A stretch of 22,083 nucleotides of DNA from Chloromonas sp. AAM2. Its lineage: Eukaryota > Chlorophyta > Chlorophyceae > Chlamydomonadales > Chlamydomonadaceae. The position numbers were made by a program, and so were the translations under genes. Under the pieces are notes generated by a model. That model made no database searches, was not told the DNA's origin, and saw nothing but the letters and a program-made list of their open reading frames with translations. This document shows, one piece after another, positions 1 to 10,004 of the stretch (positions are counted from its first letter, which is position 1; every line of letters begins with the position of its first letter). Location of the stretch: NCBI GenBank assembly GCA_004335635.1, contig QAXH01006661.1, forward strand, positions 1,163 through 23,245. The letters run 5' to 3'.

Positions 1-1718
1 TAACGGAACCACGTGCTGCAGTTTCTCACGAATGGACTCTGGAGGTGTAAAGGAGATGTTTGCGATATGACCAACATTCTGTTGTTATATCGTTTTGCAG
101 ACTTTCGTCTGCATCAGTGTTTCCAGGTTATTGCCCACCCACCCGCCCTGCATGGATGCTGCTCAGGCGTGCCGGGTGGTGGGTCTAGTTGCTTCCAACC
201 TTGCCGTGTTCTGGTTTACTTGAACCGTTTGGTTGTTTATTTGCTTGTTTGCTTTTGTGATTGCAATGGCTGTGTACTTGCTAGCTTGTGTACACGTTTT
301 GTTTCACGAATTTCAGTTGCTTGTACGCCTGACCAGTGCTGCTGCGGCACGCCACTGGAACGATGTAACGACCCACCACCAGTTTGTCATGTTTGTGGTC
401 CTCGTTCCTGGCAGCTGGCAGCATCGACTGTCACGTTCTAGGGTAATGAGTGAGAACCAGCGTGCTCTTTTGCTTGGGCGCCCGGAAACAGTTGCTCAGA
501 ATACAATTCCACTCCTTAGTTACAACAGGCCAGGCCCCAATGCGATACGTGGACGGTCAGTTTGGACTCGGACTTGCGCGCGACCAACAATGTGGGGGAG
601 TCTGCATTGATATCGTTAGAAGCAGTATTGGCAGCTGAAGGTGACTGTCTGGCTCCCTTCAGACCACGCGTACGTTTCACCATCCCTTCCAAGACGGCAA
701 TGACTGCAGTCGCTCCTGACTGTGTTGCGTCGCTGCAAACATTTACTGGCACCGCCGCCCAGGACCTCCTGCTTATTGTCAGTGACGCAGGAGCCACTGC
801 CCACAGCTACAGGGCTTCCCGCATTCACAGCTTGCCGACAGCAGCGTCCACTCACCAATCCTCTCCCAATCCACTCACCAAGCTCCTAGCTCAAATCTCG
901 GCCCCTCTTTACCGTTGCCGGACCCAGGAAACCCGGTGAACAGTGGCTTGCGAACTTGCAGCTTGTGACTTGAATGGAAATCGCTCTGTAATCGCGCAAA
1001 GTCAGGAATCGCTGCCTTACACGATTCAGCAGTGGAACAGCGCATGTTGAAGCTTTCTGTGACGAAACCTCACGAGATACGTTTCTGACACAGCACTTGC
1101 AATTCCTCCCCTGCATAGTTGAGGCATGGCAGTTATTATGCCTGACAGCTTGCTCGTCCACTCATGAGGCCCAGTCATCATGGACTCAACCTGCAACAGA
1201 ATAACTTGGGGGTCATTTTCTGATTGACTGCATACACGGCTCAGTTATCCTGGAGTTATGTTCTTTTGATATTTGACACTGAGCTGGTTCTTCCTGGGTG
1301 TGGCTTGGCTGAGAGCAAACACGTCATGTCTCAGTGCGCCCGTTGCACATTGAGAAGGTAGCCTGGAGGAAGCTTTGCATCGCATTACGCCTTACATGTC
1401 AAGGTGAGCGCAAGCATCAGCAGAATCATCTGCCGTGTGCACAAGCAGTCGTTCATTCAATGTACATCTTGGCCATAACGATTTTGATTTGTAGCCAGCA
1501 CACCAACTACCTCGTCATTGGAGATGTGCGCGTCATCCGTGAGGGCAGCATCCGACAGTGTCCGTATCCATTTGCAGCCTATAACGCAAGGAGGGTACCA
1601 TACCGCGATAGTAGTGAGCGTTGGCGTTCCCGGCTGCTTGTCGCAACAACAGCTCAGGGCCGGGCTGACAGATGTGATCATTTCCTTGTAGCACGCTACG
1701 TAAACCGTGACAGAACCT

Positions 1719-1764
1719 GGCCATAACTTCAAACGCAAGGGCCATAACTTCGACCGACGCAAGA
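1719..1764 (+). repeat. Tandem pair of about 21-24 bases
   Basis: GGCCATAACTTC occurs at 1719-1730 and again at 1740-1751. Each copy is followed by a related tail ending in CGCAAG, with a three-base insertion in the second copy. This is a short local duplication with no coding context. Confidence 0.7.
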
Positions 1765-1822
1765 ATCGGAACTGGTGCCGGGGACGTGGACGGTTGAGCC
1801 AATTCAGGCTGTGACCCGATTA

Positions 1823-2000
1823 TCTAATCTTGAACGCCGCCACCCTTAAGATTGACGCTGACTTGCCGGCGTCGGCCTGTCGCGGCCTACCACCAGCACG
1901 CCTCTTCTTCGCCGGGTCAGACTCATACGGATCGGTCTCGGATTGCGACACGGCAGAGGGCGAACAATAAAATCCATTAACCAACAGCCATAACAGTGGG
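1823..2000 (-). other. Coding-like minus segment with a basic AT-hook-like stretch (unrecognised)
   Basis: The minus strand carries an open frame ending with TAA near 1823. Its last 45 or so residues are hydrophilic and contain KKRRAGGRPRQ (a GRP core within basic residues, as in AT-hooks), and it ends ILRVAAFKIR. This stretch is more GC-rich than its surroundings. Upstream, the frame passes into low-quality sequence (WLLVNGFYC), so a splice acceptor or element boundary may lie near 1960-1970. It could be the last exon of a small gene, a transposon remnant, or chance. I do not recognise a family. Confidence 0.2.
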
Positions 2001-2320
2001 CTTCGATTAGAGACTGACCATGACTCATGGCACGCGTGCATCGCATGTTCGAGCATGGAAACGTACTGCATGAATAACCAGGAAAAGGCCGCTTTTGGCC
2101 CCTGTCCCCACAAAAGTATCAGAGTGACCATTCAACACGCGTTCATTTCTTTTCTTTTTGGTGTGATTGCGGCCAAACCAAGTGGACAACACATGGGGTG
2201 CTTATCCTCTGCAGGTCAGCTTGGTGTTGTGTGCTGTTTATCCTCGAGCATCTCAACATACACGGCTGCTTCTGGCCAAGTTGCAACATCAGAATGTTCT
2301 AGACTAACAGGGGTGCTGAG

Positions 2321-2606
2321 GTTGCTAATGTCCGGCTAGGGAAATCCTAGCCACAGGATTAGCAGACTTGCTAGCAGGTATGCCAATGCACATGATCACG
2401 GCTGTTACTGACTGCAATTGTCAACTTGTATGTTGGTCTTGGTGACCTGTGGGTATCAGCACAATGTTGGCTCTGTATGCTGTAAATTGGCAATGTGGCT
2501 AGGGATTTGTGCTAACCGTGCTAATGTCTGGCTAGAACGTTGCTAGCTGACGCTGATGGTACCGTCCACTGGTAGCACCACCTGTACCGGCTAATCCTAG
2601 CACACC
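2321..2606. repeat. CTAG-rich repeat cluster with hairpin; possible MITE remnant
   Basis: GCTAATGTC followed by C or T and then GGCTAG occurs twice, near 2323-2339 and 2519-2535. AGGATTAGC (2355-2363) is matched by its exact reverse complement GCTAATCCT at 2590-2598. GGCTAGG at 2334-2340 and CCTAGCC at 2346-2352 form a 7-bp hairpin around GAAAT. Further GCTAGC and CTAG words lie between. This density of inverted and direct repeats in otherwise featureless DNA suggests a small non-autonomous element, but clean terminal repeats and a target-site duplication were not found. Confidence 0.35.
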
Positions 2607-2731
2607 ACACTATTCTGATGAAGCCGGGGTTAAATGCACTAGTCCAGAACCAGCAAGGCAAAAGCGTGGCAGGTCATATGCACAATGGGAGAAGAACGAC
2701 CGTAGTCCTTGCAGACTCGGTGCGTTCCTTT

Positions 2732-2736
2732 TTACA
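2732..2736 (-). terminator. Candidate PRORP polyadenylation signal (TGTAA)
   Basis: TTACA on the plus strand reads TGTAA on the coding strand, the polyadenylation signal used by many chlorophyte genes. It lies about 153 bases past the PRORP stop, implying cleavage near 2715. The pentamer is short and could be chance. Confidence 0.35.
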
Positions 2737-2888
2737 TGCGTGGAGCAATCGCTTCAATTTTATCTGATCGTGAGTCCGTTACGTATGATGTACTACTCCC
2801 ACCTTGTTAGAGGATAACTGATGTAAAACAACGTAATTGTAATGATCACCCAAACCTGGCCTTCATAAGCTACAATGTGTCCCACGAA

Positions 2889-5800
2889 TCAAACTGCAGG
2901 GCGGTTGGGCCGGACACACAACCAAGTATCATCGGCCGCAGATGGGAACATCCAGACGCCATTCTGCAGCAGCTGCACGCATGTGGTGTAGGCGGGCGGG
3001 TACTTGAGGATGAACTCCTGGTTATGGCCGGGCCAGTCGTACTGTGCGATGTGCCGGGCCTTCCATTTGAGGAAATGCTTGGGCCTCAGCAGGCTGAAGA
3101 TGTGGTCTCGCAACTCGTCGTTGGATATGAGCAGCCCCACGCTCCTTGCCCGCACAGTTGCGTAAAGCCAGTACCTGCAATCAACATGCCAGCAAAGCAG
3201 TGGACACCAAAGCAGCCTTGCAAGAAAAGGCAACATGGTGTTTCTCATGCTCCCCGAAACTTGGAAGCCTTACGTGCTCGCAATCACAGTCCGCTCAAGG
3301 CCCTCACCCTTGCGGCCTACACAAGAGCAGCACCGACAAAAAGTGCGGAAACCAAAGCAGTCTGACAAACGATAGCGTTTCTCGTCTTCGCCTGTCCGCG
3401 CCAGTCTCCTGCATTCCCAGTCACAGCCCATACAACACCCTCACCCCTGCGCCCTCAGACCAAACGAGAAGATCTTTGGCCCTTTCAGCGATCCATCTGA
3501 CCTGCCTGCAGCCTATGATGATCCATGCCCGCACCTGATTCTACGTACACAGGTGCCGACTTGCTTGAGCCTCAACCAACCACTCACCAATCATCGTTGG
3601 AACCATAAGGTGTCGAGTAAAAGGCATTTTCCTCTGTCAGCTGTTCCAGGAATTCTTGCACTTCGGGCTTGCGGGACGCGTCGTTCTTGGTGCGGCTCTT
3701 GTGCAGCATCTGAGAGCAGAGTGCCAAAGACCAGCAAACGGCAAGGCACAAGCGCCAATGCACCATGAGGCAAGCTTGACAGGAGCAATGCTGCAACACC
3801 TGTCGTTCTGAAGCATGCGACGGCAAGACGCACACAATACGCCAGCTATCATGATGGCGGCAAGTTCAACTAACTGCTTGAGTGTACGTGCCTGAGCAGG
3901 ACACCCTGCCTTGGTGAGAAAGGCCTGCTGCTGATGCAGTGGCAACACTTGGCAGCAGCAGCAGCAGCACTGGTAGTTGATGCAGCACCAAGAGTGGAAA
4001 CAAGCAAACGATCGTTGCTTAGCCATCTGGGCTAGAGCGGGCACCAGAGGGGCCAACCTCCCACCAGAACCTGTGCCAGTTGAATGCCGGTATAATGAGA
4101 TTATTGTGTGGCAGCGGGGCCTTGAATGGTTCAACCCAACCATGGTTCAACCAAACCATGCCTTGAATGGTTCAACCCATTGGACCTGGTGCCAGTGCAC
4201 TTTTCATATCATCAAATGGAATCCGCAAAATGACTCCGAGCATTGTTGTAAACACTCTTTTCAATACTTCCTATCCTGGCAATGGCAGCCATAACTTCCT
4301 GCGGTTCAATCCCCAGTATACGGGCTTGACTCACCAGCAGCACTTTGCGGTCTGGGTGTGCCTGGCGCACCGCGGCCGTCATGCGCATGATCTGGGCCCA
4401 GCTGAAGCCGCCCTCCTGCCAGTTCTGACCAAAGAACGCCACGTTCGCACCGTCAATCATGATGTCATACGGGCCGTTGCGCTCGTACCTGGAGGCATGA
4501 GATGGACGGAGTCAAGCTGAGCCGAATCAATAAAAAGGACAGCAGACAAAAAAACACGTGACAGGCAAACTGGTCAAGGTGTGTGTAACGTTTGAACTGA
4601 GCTCAAAATAGCCAAGTGAGCGGCGGCAGAGGCCTCCAAGATGCAATGAGTGCTGTGCGGCAAAGGCGCATGCAACCAGGTATGCTTTCAAGGTGATTCA
4701 ATGTCACAAGGTCGGCACAATGTGTGTGTGATGGCAGACCTCATGCCTGACTGATCGCATGTCCGCACTGCACATGGGTACACTCAGGCAGGTTTCAACA
4801 GCACCGCCAATTCAACCCGCATTGGGAACATGCTTGACATGGGTGCAGCCACTTGTGCCTGCCGGAGATAGCAACTGATCAGCACGTGAGCCTGACCCAG
4901 CTCGCAGCACACACACAATCCTGCACTATGCCACACCCGGCACCTTGTGCATGGTACACATACCATTCGATGTACTGATCAAAATTGCTTTGGCCAGCAT
5001 TCCTGATGTTCTCGTTGGTACGGGCTAGGTTGGCTATGCCGTCTGCAAATTGTATCCTGCATCGGAAACGCAATCCAGAACTTTGTAAGCGGATGGGAAA
5101 GCCGTGTGAGCATTTGCACATACATCTGAGCTAGCCAAACGGTTGCTGCATAGAAACGTTGCGAAAAAGACTACTTCTATCTGGCTTTGCCGGCCAAAAG
5201 CCACGCATGCCGCCCTCACGTCCCTTGACCTGCCCACCTCTGCTGGACTGGCATTCCTTTCCCTGTGCATCCCAATCTGTCATTCCCATGCCTCTGGGGC
5301 TTGCAAGCTTGTCACTGCCGCATGTCACTGCCGCTGCCCTTTGCCCACTACTCTGCACAGCACCGGCCCTGCCCCTGGGCTGTTCCCCCTGCCCCTTGCC
5401 CTTGCCCCCTCACCACTCCTCCTCCTCCAGGTCCACCACCTGCAGGGCACACCCCGCTGAGGCACACATCCCTTTGCTGTCAACCTGAACGCACACACAG
5501 CACACGTCAGGGTGAGCCACACTGATTTCACATACCCAACATAACGTCAGAACCGCCGTGTCAAGGCAAGTGCTTCTGGGATGCCGGTGAATCGCAACGC
5601 AAAACTTCCTTTCCAGTCACAACAATGGCGTGCCTTGCCAATGCCCGTTCAGTGTCAAATCCTCCTTTTGGGTACGTGCACACAGAAAAGGGGCATGCAT
5701 GAGATGTATGCGCATGCCATCGACCAGGGCTGAGAGGACTGTACACATACACCTGCTCACAGGCCCTCACGTACGAGCACACACCTTAACTGTCTCCAGA

Positions 5801-8677
5801 TGCCAGGGTTGTGCTGGCCCAGCAGACGCGCATGGCTGCCGGCTGTTCGCTTGCTGTGCACCCTCCTCCCTTGCCAGCCCTGTTGTCCCATTCAGCCCCT
5901 GTGACGCCTCTTCTTCAGCAGTTGCTACCTTCTTCTTCTTAAGCAGCGGGCGCTCCTTTGCTTCTCCACGCCGTGGCGACCGTTTGCCCTTTATACCCTC
6001 CCCAGCTTGCTGCCCCGCTGCTGCCGGTACCCCTTGGCTTGAGGAAGCCTGAGCTGCGATGGTGTGTGTTTGAGGCAGGGCTGCTGCGCTCTGTGGCGAG
6101 GAGAAGTATGCTGCTATGAGATCCAGGGTGGGCTGGGAGAGACCCTCCAGCTCACGACCCATGCGCAGGAGCAATTCTGTGGGTTGAGGCAGGACAGTTG
6201 ACGGACGGTTGTGCTGACATACTGCTATGACAACTTCACAATGACAAACTGCTAGTGACAGACTGCACTTGGACGGGTTGGAGTCCCTCCCCTCATGTGA
6301 CATACCTAAGAATGTGGCTGAAAAATGACAGTGGCAAGGGTTGGAGTGGTGAAGTACTGTGTGATGGTGAGAAAGTGCCAAGCTGGCGCTGGAAGCAGCT
6401 CATGGCTTCTGCGGACTAGCACGGCTGCGAGGCCCTGCAGCGCCCCGCCCATTGCCTGACCACATTGTGCACTGGGTCAATCAATTCGTACCACTGTGCA
6501 CACAGCCCGAGGCAGTTCGGCGTACTGCTGACGCACCGGCCCCTCACCCACCTTCTATCTTGGCCCAGGGCATGCGTGTGTCACAGGCCAGGCCCTCAAA
6601 CAACCGAGCGAACTCGTACTCGGAAAGATCCATTTCCTGTGCACACACACACACACACACACACCAACATAAGGCAACATAAGGCGACAAACAGCACCAA
6701 GGTCATCAGCGGCATCAGAATACCACCCTATATGAGAGGATACCTATCATGGCTGTCAATACAACACCTGCCTGCCTGCCTGCTTTCTGTTTGTTCGTCG
6801 CCTTTGCTGCACATTAACCTCAAATGCTCCCCACAAGAAGCAAAGGTGCTTTCTTGTCTCACCTGCACGTTTGCATGCTTGGCGATGCATTGCTCCGTGC
6901 GCAGCACCCCCTCCGCATCCCTATGCATGCAGTAGCCCACCAGCGCAGGGGAGAAGTTGCGGATGCCCACTGCGCAGTTGTTATCAGCGGCCTCCTGGGC
7001 CTGAGGCACACGGGGCAGGGTATGACATGCCGCAGCGTGGGTAACAGTATGGAAGCCAGGGATGCACACAGTGCTGCGCATGACCCTATGAAGGCAGTTT
7101 GCAGACAGTTGTACCTACAACAACCTGGCCTGCACCTGCTGCATAAAGGTTGGTGCTGACCTGGACGCGGAGGATTGACACTGTTGGTGATGCTGCCAGA
7201 TGCTGTTTGATGGCATAAACCGAACATCCGCCCATGTCTGCCCACGCCTGCCCATGCACCACAACTTTGGCGACTGCCCTTTGCCACCGGCCCCCGCTCA
7301 CCCATTTCAGCGCTGCATCCGGCTGCCTGCCCAGCCCTTCCAACCGCGCCAGCGCCAGGTAGGAGGTGCCATCTGGTTTGTGCCCGGCCTGCTGCATGGC
7401 TGCCCACAGCTCCTGAGCCAGGGTCACTCGCTCCGCCCGTGACATGGTAAGTGCCATGTGCTCATGCAAGGCCGGGGCGCCACCTGACGCGCCAGCTGCG
7501 CCACCGTCGCCTTGCACTCCTTCTCCTGCCGCTTGCTGCCCTGTTGCGGCTGCCACGCCTTCACCTTGCGCTGAAGCTGTTGTGTTCTGCTTACCCACCT
7601 CCATGGTATGATGTGAGCCTTCCGTACCTGGTGCTGGTGCTTCCGCAGTCTGCATCGCCACTGCTTGACCGTTGCTTTTGGCACTGCTGACTGCTGCTGG
7701 CTGTGCTGACTGTTGCTCCCGACCAGTGGAGGCAGCAGCCTTTCTTCTGCTGGTGCCACTGGACGCAGGCGTGGAAACGGCAGGTTCCGGAGCAAGGGCG
7801 GGCGCTGGACCTGTGGTGGCTGTGCACACGTTGTCTGCTGCTGCTTTGTCTGGGTCCCCAGCCCGTGCCAAGGACTCCCACATGTCCCCGCCACAGGTCA
7901 AATACAACAAGGTGTTGAAACTGTGTAACTGTAGCTTGACTTGCTTCTCTTGGGACTCCCGAAATGCCTCCAAGGCCCGGCCTAGGTCACTGTCCCTGGC
8001 AGCCTCGCCAATTGCGCGGGCAAGGCGGGCACCCTGCATGCATAGCGAATGAACTGCGCTTTCTGATGGAAGGCTGTTGCTGCAGAGCGGGTGAAAGGCT
8101 GCGGCAAAGGATCAGGCGATGGCTGTGGAGAGCATGGAGGCATGGTGTGCTGGCACTGCATGCGGTGCACATGGCTTACCACTGTTTTGGGCGCCTTTGG
8201 CACCTTCTGCTTCTTTTGCTGCAGCTGTTCCCGTTGCGCCTCAGGCAGTGCGTTCAGGCGAGCTGCTTGTTTCATCTGCTCTCGCCTCTTGCTCTCCTCC
8301 TTTTGCTTGATCATCTCCTGTGAGAGCTTTGTTGGCTTGGTTGTTGGCACATCTGCAGGGAGGTGCAACTACAAGGGTTTGTGGCATGGCTGCTACCTCA
8401 ACCATTGCAAAATACATGAAGAGGTATTACCTGGCGTTGTATCAGGCGCACTGTCGGCTGCCATTGCAGGCTGCCCGGATGTGGCCGGGAGCCTAGAGGG
8501 CGACTGGCTGGCGCTGGCGGTTGGGACCGTCGGCGACGCCATGTTCAGCTTTGGTTGTGATGCCGGCCTGAAGTAGCCGGTCCGGAACGGCACGCCGTGC
8601 ACAGAAGCGGTGCGGATTGTCCGAAATGCCCGCTTTGCCTGGAGTGCGGCTCTGGGTAGGTTACACAGGTGATGCAT
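2889..8677 (-). CDS. PRORP: Protein-only RNase P (PRORP), 11 exons, 830 aa
   Basis: PRORP enzymes remove the 5' leader of precursor tRNAs in organelles and/or the nucleus without an RNA subunit. Exons (high to low): 8677-8431, 8352-8180, 8033-7302, 7000-6863, 6636-6552, 6176-5785, 5484-5414, 5056-4964, 4488-4335, 3709-3588, 3174-2889. All introns are GT-AG, and exon lengths sum to 831 codons including TGA. Residues 1-45 are Arg-rich and acid-free, like a transit peptide. Residues 90-137 are a charged helix. PPR-like repeats span about 150-205 and 336-483, split by an Ala/Gly/Gln-rich insert (204-330). A second low-complexity, basic insert covers about 488-580. The central segment has C596 and C601. 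The NYN nuclease (645-830) carries IDGAN (D656), SNDDW (D734, D735) and SNDELRDH (D755), matching the four metal-binding aspartates of the family, and ends with WLC (C822). It is longer than typical plant PRORPs (500-600 aa) because of the inserts. The start is the first in-frame ATG, at 8677; another lies at 8542. The family call is very secure; the first exon and the exon 3 acceptor are less so. Confidence 0.93.
4120..4179 (+). repeat. Direct 19-base repeat in a PRORP intron
   Basis: CCTTGAATGGTTCAACCCA occurs exactly at 4120-4138 and 4161-4179. A third partial copy (ATGGTTCAACC) sits between them, overlapping the palindrome AACCATGGTT. It lies in intron 9 of PRORP (3710-4334). GGTTCAACCC resembles a tRNA B box, but no cloverleaf can be drawn around it. 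Confidence 0.85.
6642..6664. repeat. (CA)n microsatellite abutting a PRORP 3' splice site
   Basis: An almost pure CA run on the plus strand reads (TG)n on the PRORP coding strand. It stops a few bases before the acceptor CACAG at 6637-6641, so it occupies the position of the polypyrimidine tract of intron 4. Confidence 0.95.
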
Positions 8678-8870
8678 GCAGCCAAGGCCAGGCAGGTGGG
8701 ATATCAAGGTGAGGGATCTGCCCTACGATAACGACAGCTGGCATGGGTGTAGGCAGTGAAGACTGTACTTGACACCTAAAGTCTTACTGTTGCGACCGTC
8801 CTGCATGCAGCCTTGGTGATGTGCTGACTTGGTGTGACATGGAGTGACCAAGTGCCTAGTAAATTTTTAA

Positions 8871-8880
8871 CTTTTTATGG
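8871..8880 (-). promoter_or_regulatory. TATA-like box upstream of PRORP
   Basis: CCATAAAAAG on the PRORP coding strand lies about 195 bases upstream of the first ATG. It is followed downstream by a short A/T tract (TTAAAAATTTACT). Its position suits a TATA element with a 5' UTR of roughly 160 bases. No other promoter motif supports it. Confidence 0.22.
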
Positions 8881-9355
8881 CAGCTCATTTTGGCAGTTGA
8901 TGGCACGCTTACCACTTGTACCAATTTATCATGTTTACACAACAGCCTTGTAAACATTCCCGACTTCGCTTCGTCATGACATGCGAGGTCCATCATTAAA
9001 AGTCATGCAAAAGGTCGTCGTCTTGAAACTTTGCCTGCCAGCTACCACCTCCTTGTGTCTTTCCGTTACGTGTCTGAAGGTCGAGACATGCCTGGCATAA
9101 CATGGATGTATAGATGCATGTTTACCCGATAGCAGCTGCTCGCTGGCAGCCAAGAATTATCCATGCGTGCATACTGCAACAGACGCGTGTTACATACGAC
9201 AAAGCGTTCACACCAGCTGGAGCCAAGCGCAAGAGCATAAAGTGTGTTTTTGTCGACATGCATTGCTGAATTTTTGGACGGCCAGCACGTTGGGTCTTTC
9301 ATATCACGCCTTCCCCAAAAACAATCATGCTGCTCACGCCGGAGCTGTGCCTGGC

Positions 9356-9409
9356 GCATGTTATGCACCTTGGTGCATGTTATGCACCTTGGCACTGTTA
9401 TGCACCTTG
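9356..9409 (+). repeat. Three tandem 18-base repeats
   Basis: The unit GCATGTTATGCACCTTGG occurs at 9356-9373 and 9375-9392. A variant beginning GCACTG follows at 9392-9409. It is noncoding and lies between PRORP and the MAPKK. Confidence 0.9.
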
Positions 9410-9480
9410 TTGATTATCTAGCAGAATGTTCTGCATTTTCGAGTTAAGAAGTTGCGCGGACGCCCACTGTGCGTTCGCGC

Positions 9481-9560
9481 ATTTTAGTTTATTTTGAATA
9501 TTATTCATGTCAATATAACATCAATTGTATTTTATTTTATTATCTTATAAATGTTTTTAG
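9481..9560. other. AT-rich island
   Basis: About 80 bases composed almost only of A and T, with runs such as TTTTATTTTATTATC, in a region that is otherwise balanced or GC-rich. It lies roughly 800 bases upstream of the PRORP start. It could be a matrix attachment or nucleosome-free region, a transposon scar, or an old poly(A)/T tract. Confidence 0.8.
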
Positions 9561-9664
9561 TCACATGAATAGTTGACTGACTGCGTGCACACGTTCCTGT
9601 CACGTGCCAGTAGGCACTGTCCTGGTATGTGCACACCTGCAGATATGCAGTTTGGATGGGCAAC

Positions 9665-9722
9665 GCCGCCATGGTGCAACGTGATGGCCGCCATGATGCA
9701 ACGTGATGGCCGCCATGGTGCA
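9665..9722 (+). repeat. 22-base tandem repeat containing GCCGCCATG
   Basis: The units run 9665-9686, 9687-9708 and a partial at 9709-9722. The unit reads GCCGCCATG, G or A, then TGCAACGTGATG. The copies create ATGs in a Kozak-like context, but the frame behind them is short and unrecognisable. Confidence 0.9.
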
Positions 9723-9972
9723 CTTGGCTTTCCAATGGTCATGTGCATGGCATGGAAGGTCCTTGTTTTGAATGAACGGTGCAACATGTGCGACGAGCCA
9801 GCCGCCGCATAGATGCAATTCATCATAGCACAGTACTTGGTGCTGTTAGCAGGTGGAAGACTTGCAGCCTGGGCAGTGGGCACTATGCTTTCTTATGAGT
9901 ACAGTCGACAGAGCCAGCACAGCCTACTGCTGCAGCTTGTAATGGAGATGTTTGGGGCCAGAAAAAGGCCAG

Positions 9973-10004
9973 TGGCCCACTACCGGGATGGCCCACTATT
10001 GGGA
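9973..10004 (+). repeat. 16-base tandem pair
   Basis: TGGCCCACTACCGGGA (9973-9988) is followed directly by TGGCCCACTATTGGGA. This is a minor local duplication in intergenic DNA. Confidence 0.85.

Larger units (their letters stand above)
1..2888. other. Region downstream of PRORP without a supportable gene
   Basis: Apart from the PRORP 3' UTR (about 2715-2888) I see no exon chain here. Open frames exist on both strands, for example plus 562-939, but none shows a recognisable domain, an Arg/Gly/Ala-rich exon-like composition, or paired splice sites. The first 450 bases are T-rich on the plus strand and could be the 3' UTR of a plus-strand gene ending before the window. Distinct contents are a 21-base tandem pair near 1719, a weak coding-like minus segment at 1823-2000, and a CTAG-rich repeat cluster at 2321-2606; each is listed separately. 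Confidence 0.5.

Noticed and set aside
562..939. A 125-residue plus-strand open frame without an ATG start
   Set aside because: No domain, no splice-site support and no conserved motif. Such lengths occur by chance in this composition.
2877..3365. A 162-residue plus-strand open frame
   Set aside because: It lies antisense to the last PRORP exon and intron. The minus strand encodes the conserved SNDELRDH and WLC segments, so the plus frame is a shadow.
4020..4180. tRNA gene or SINE suggested by A-box-like GGCTAGAGCGG and B-box-like GGTTCAACCC
   Set aside because: The boxes are about 100 bases apart, and I could not draw acceptor or anticodon stems.
5767..6381. A 204-residue single-exon protein on the minus strand
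   Set aside because: Only 5785-6176 fits the PRORP chain. The upstream part (His- and Cys-rich) precedes a clear CCCACAG acceptor and is intron.
9573..9812. Possible small gene started by GCCGCCATGG contexts
   Set aside because: The Kozak-like ATGs are a by-product of a 22-base tandem repeat; the product is short and unrecognisable.
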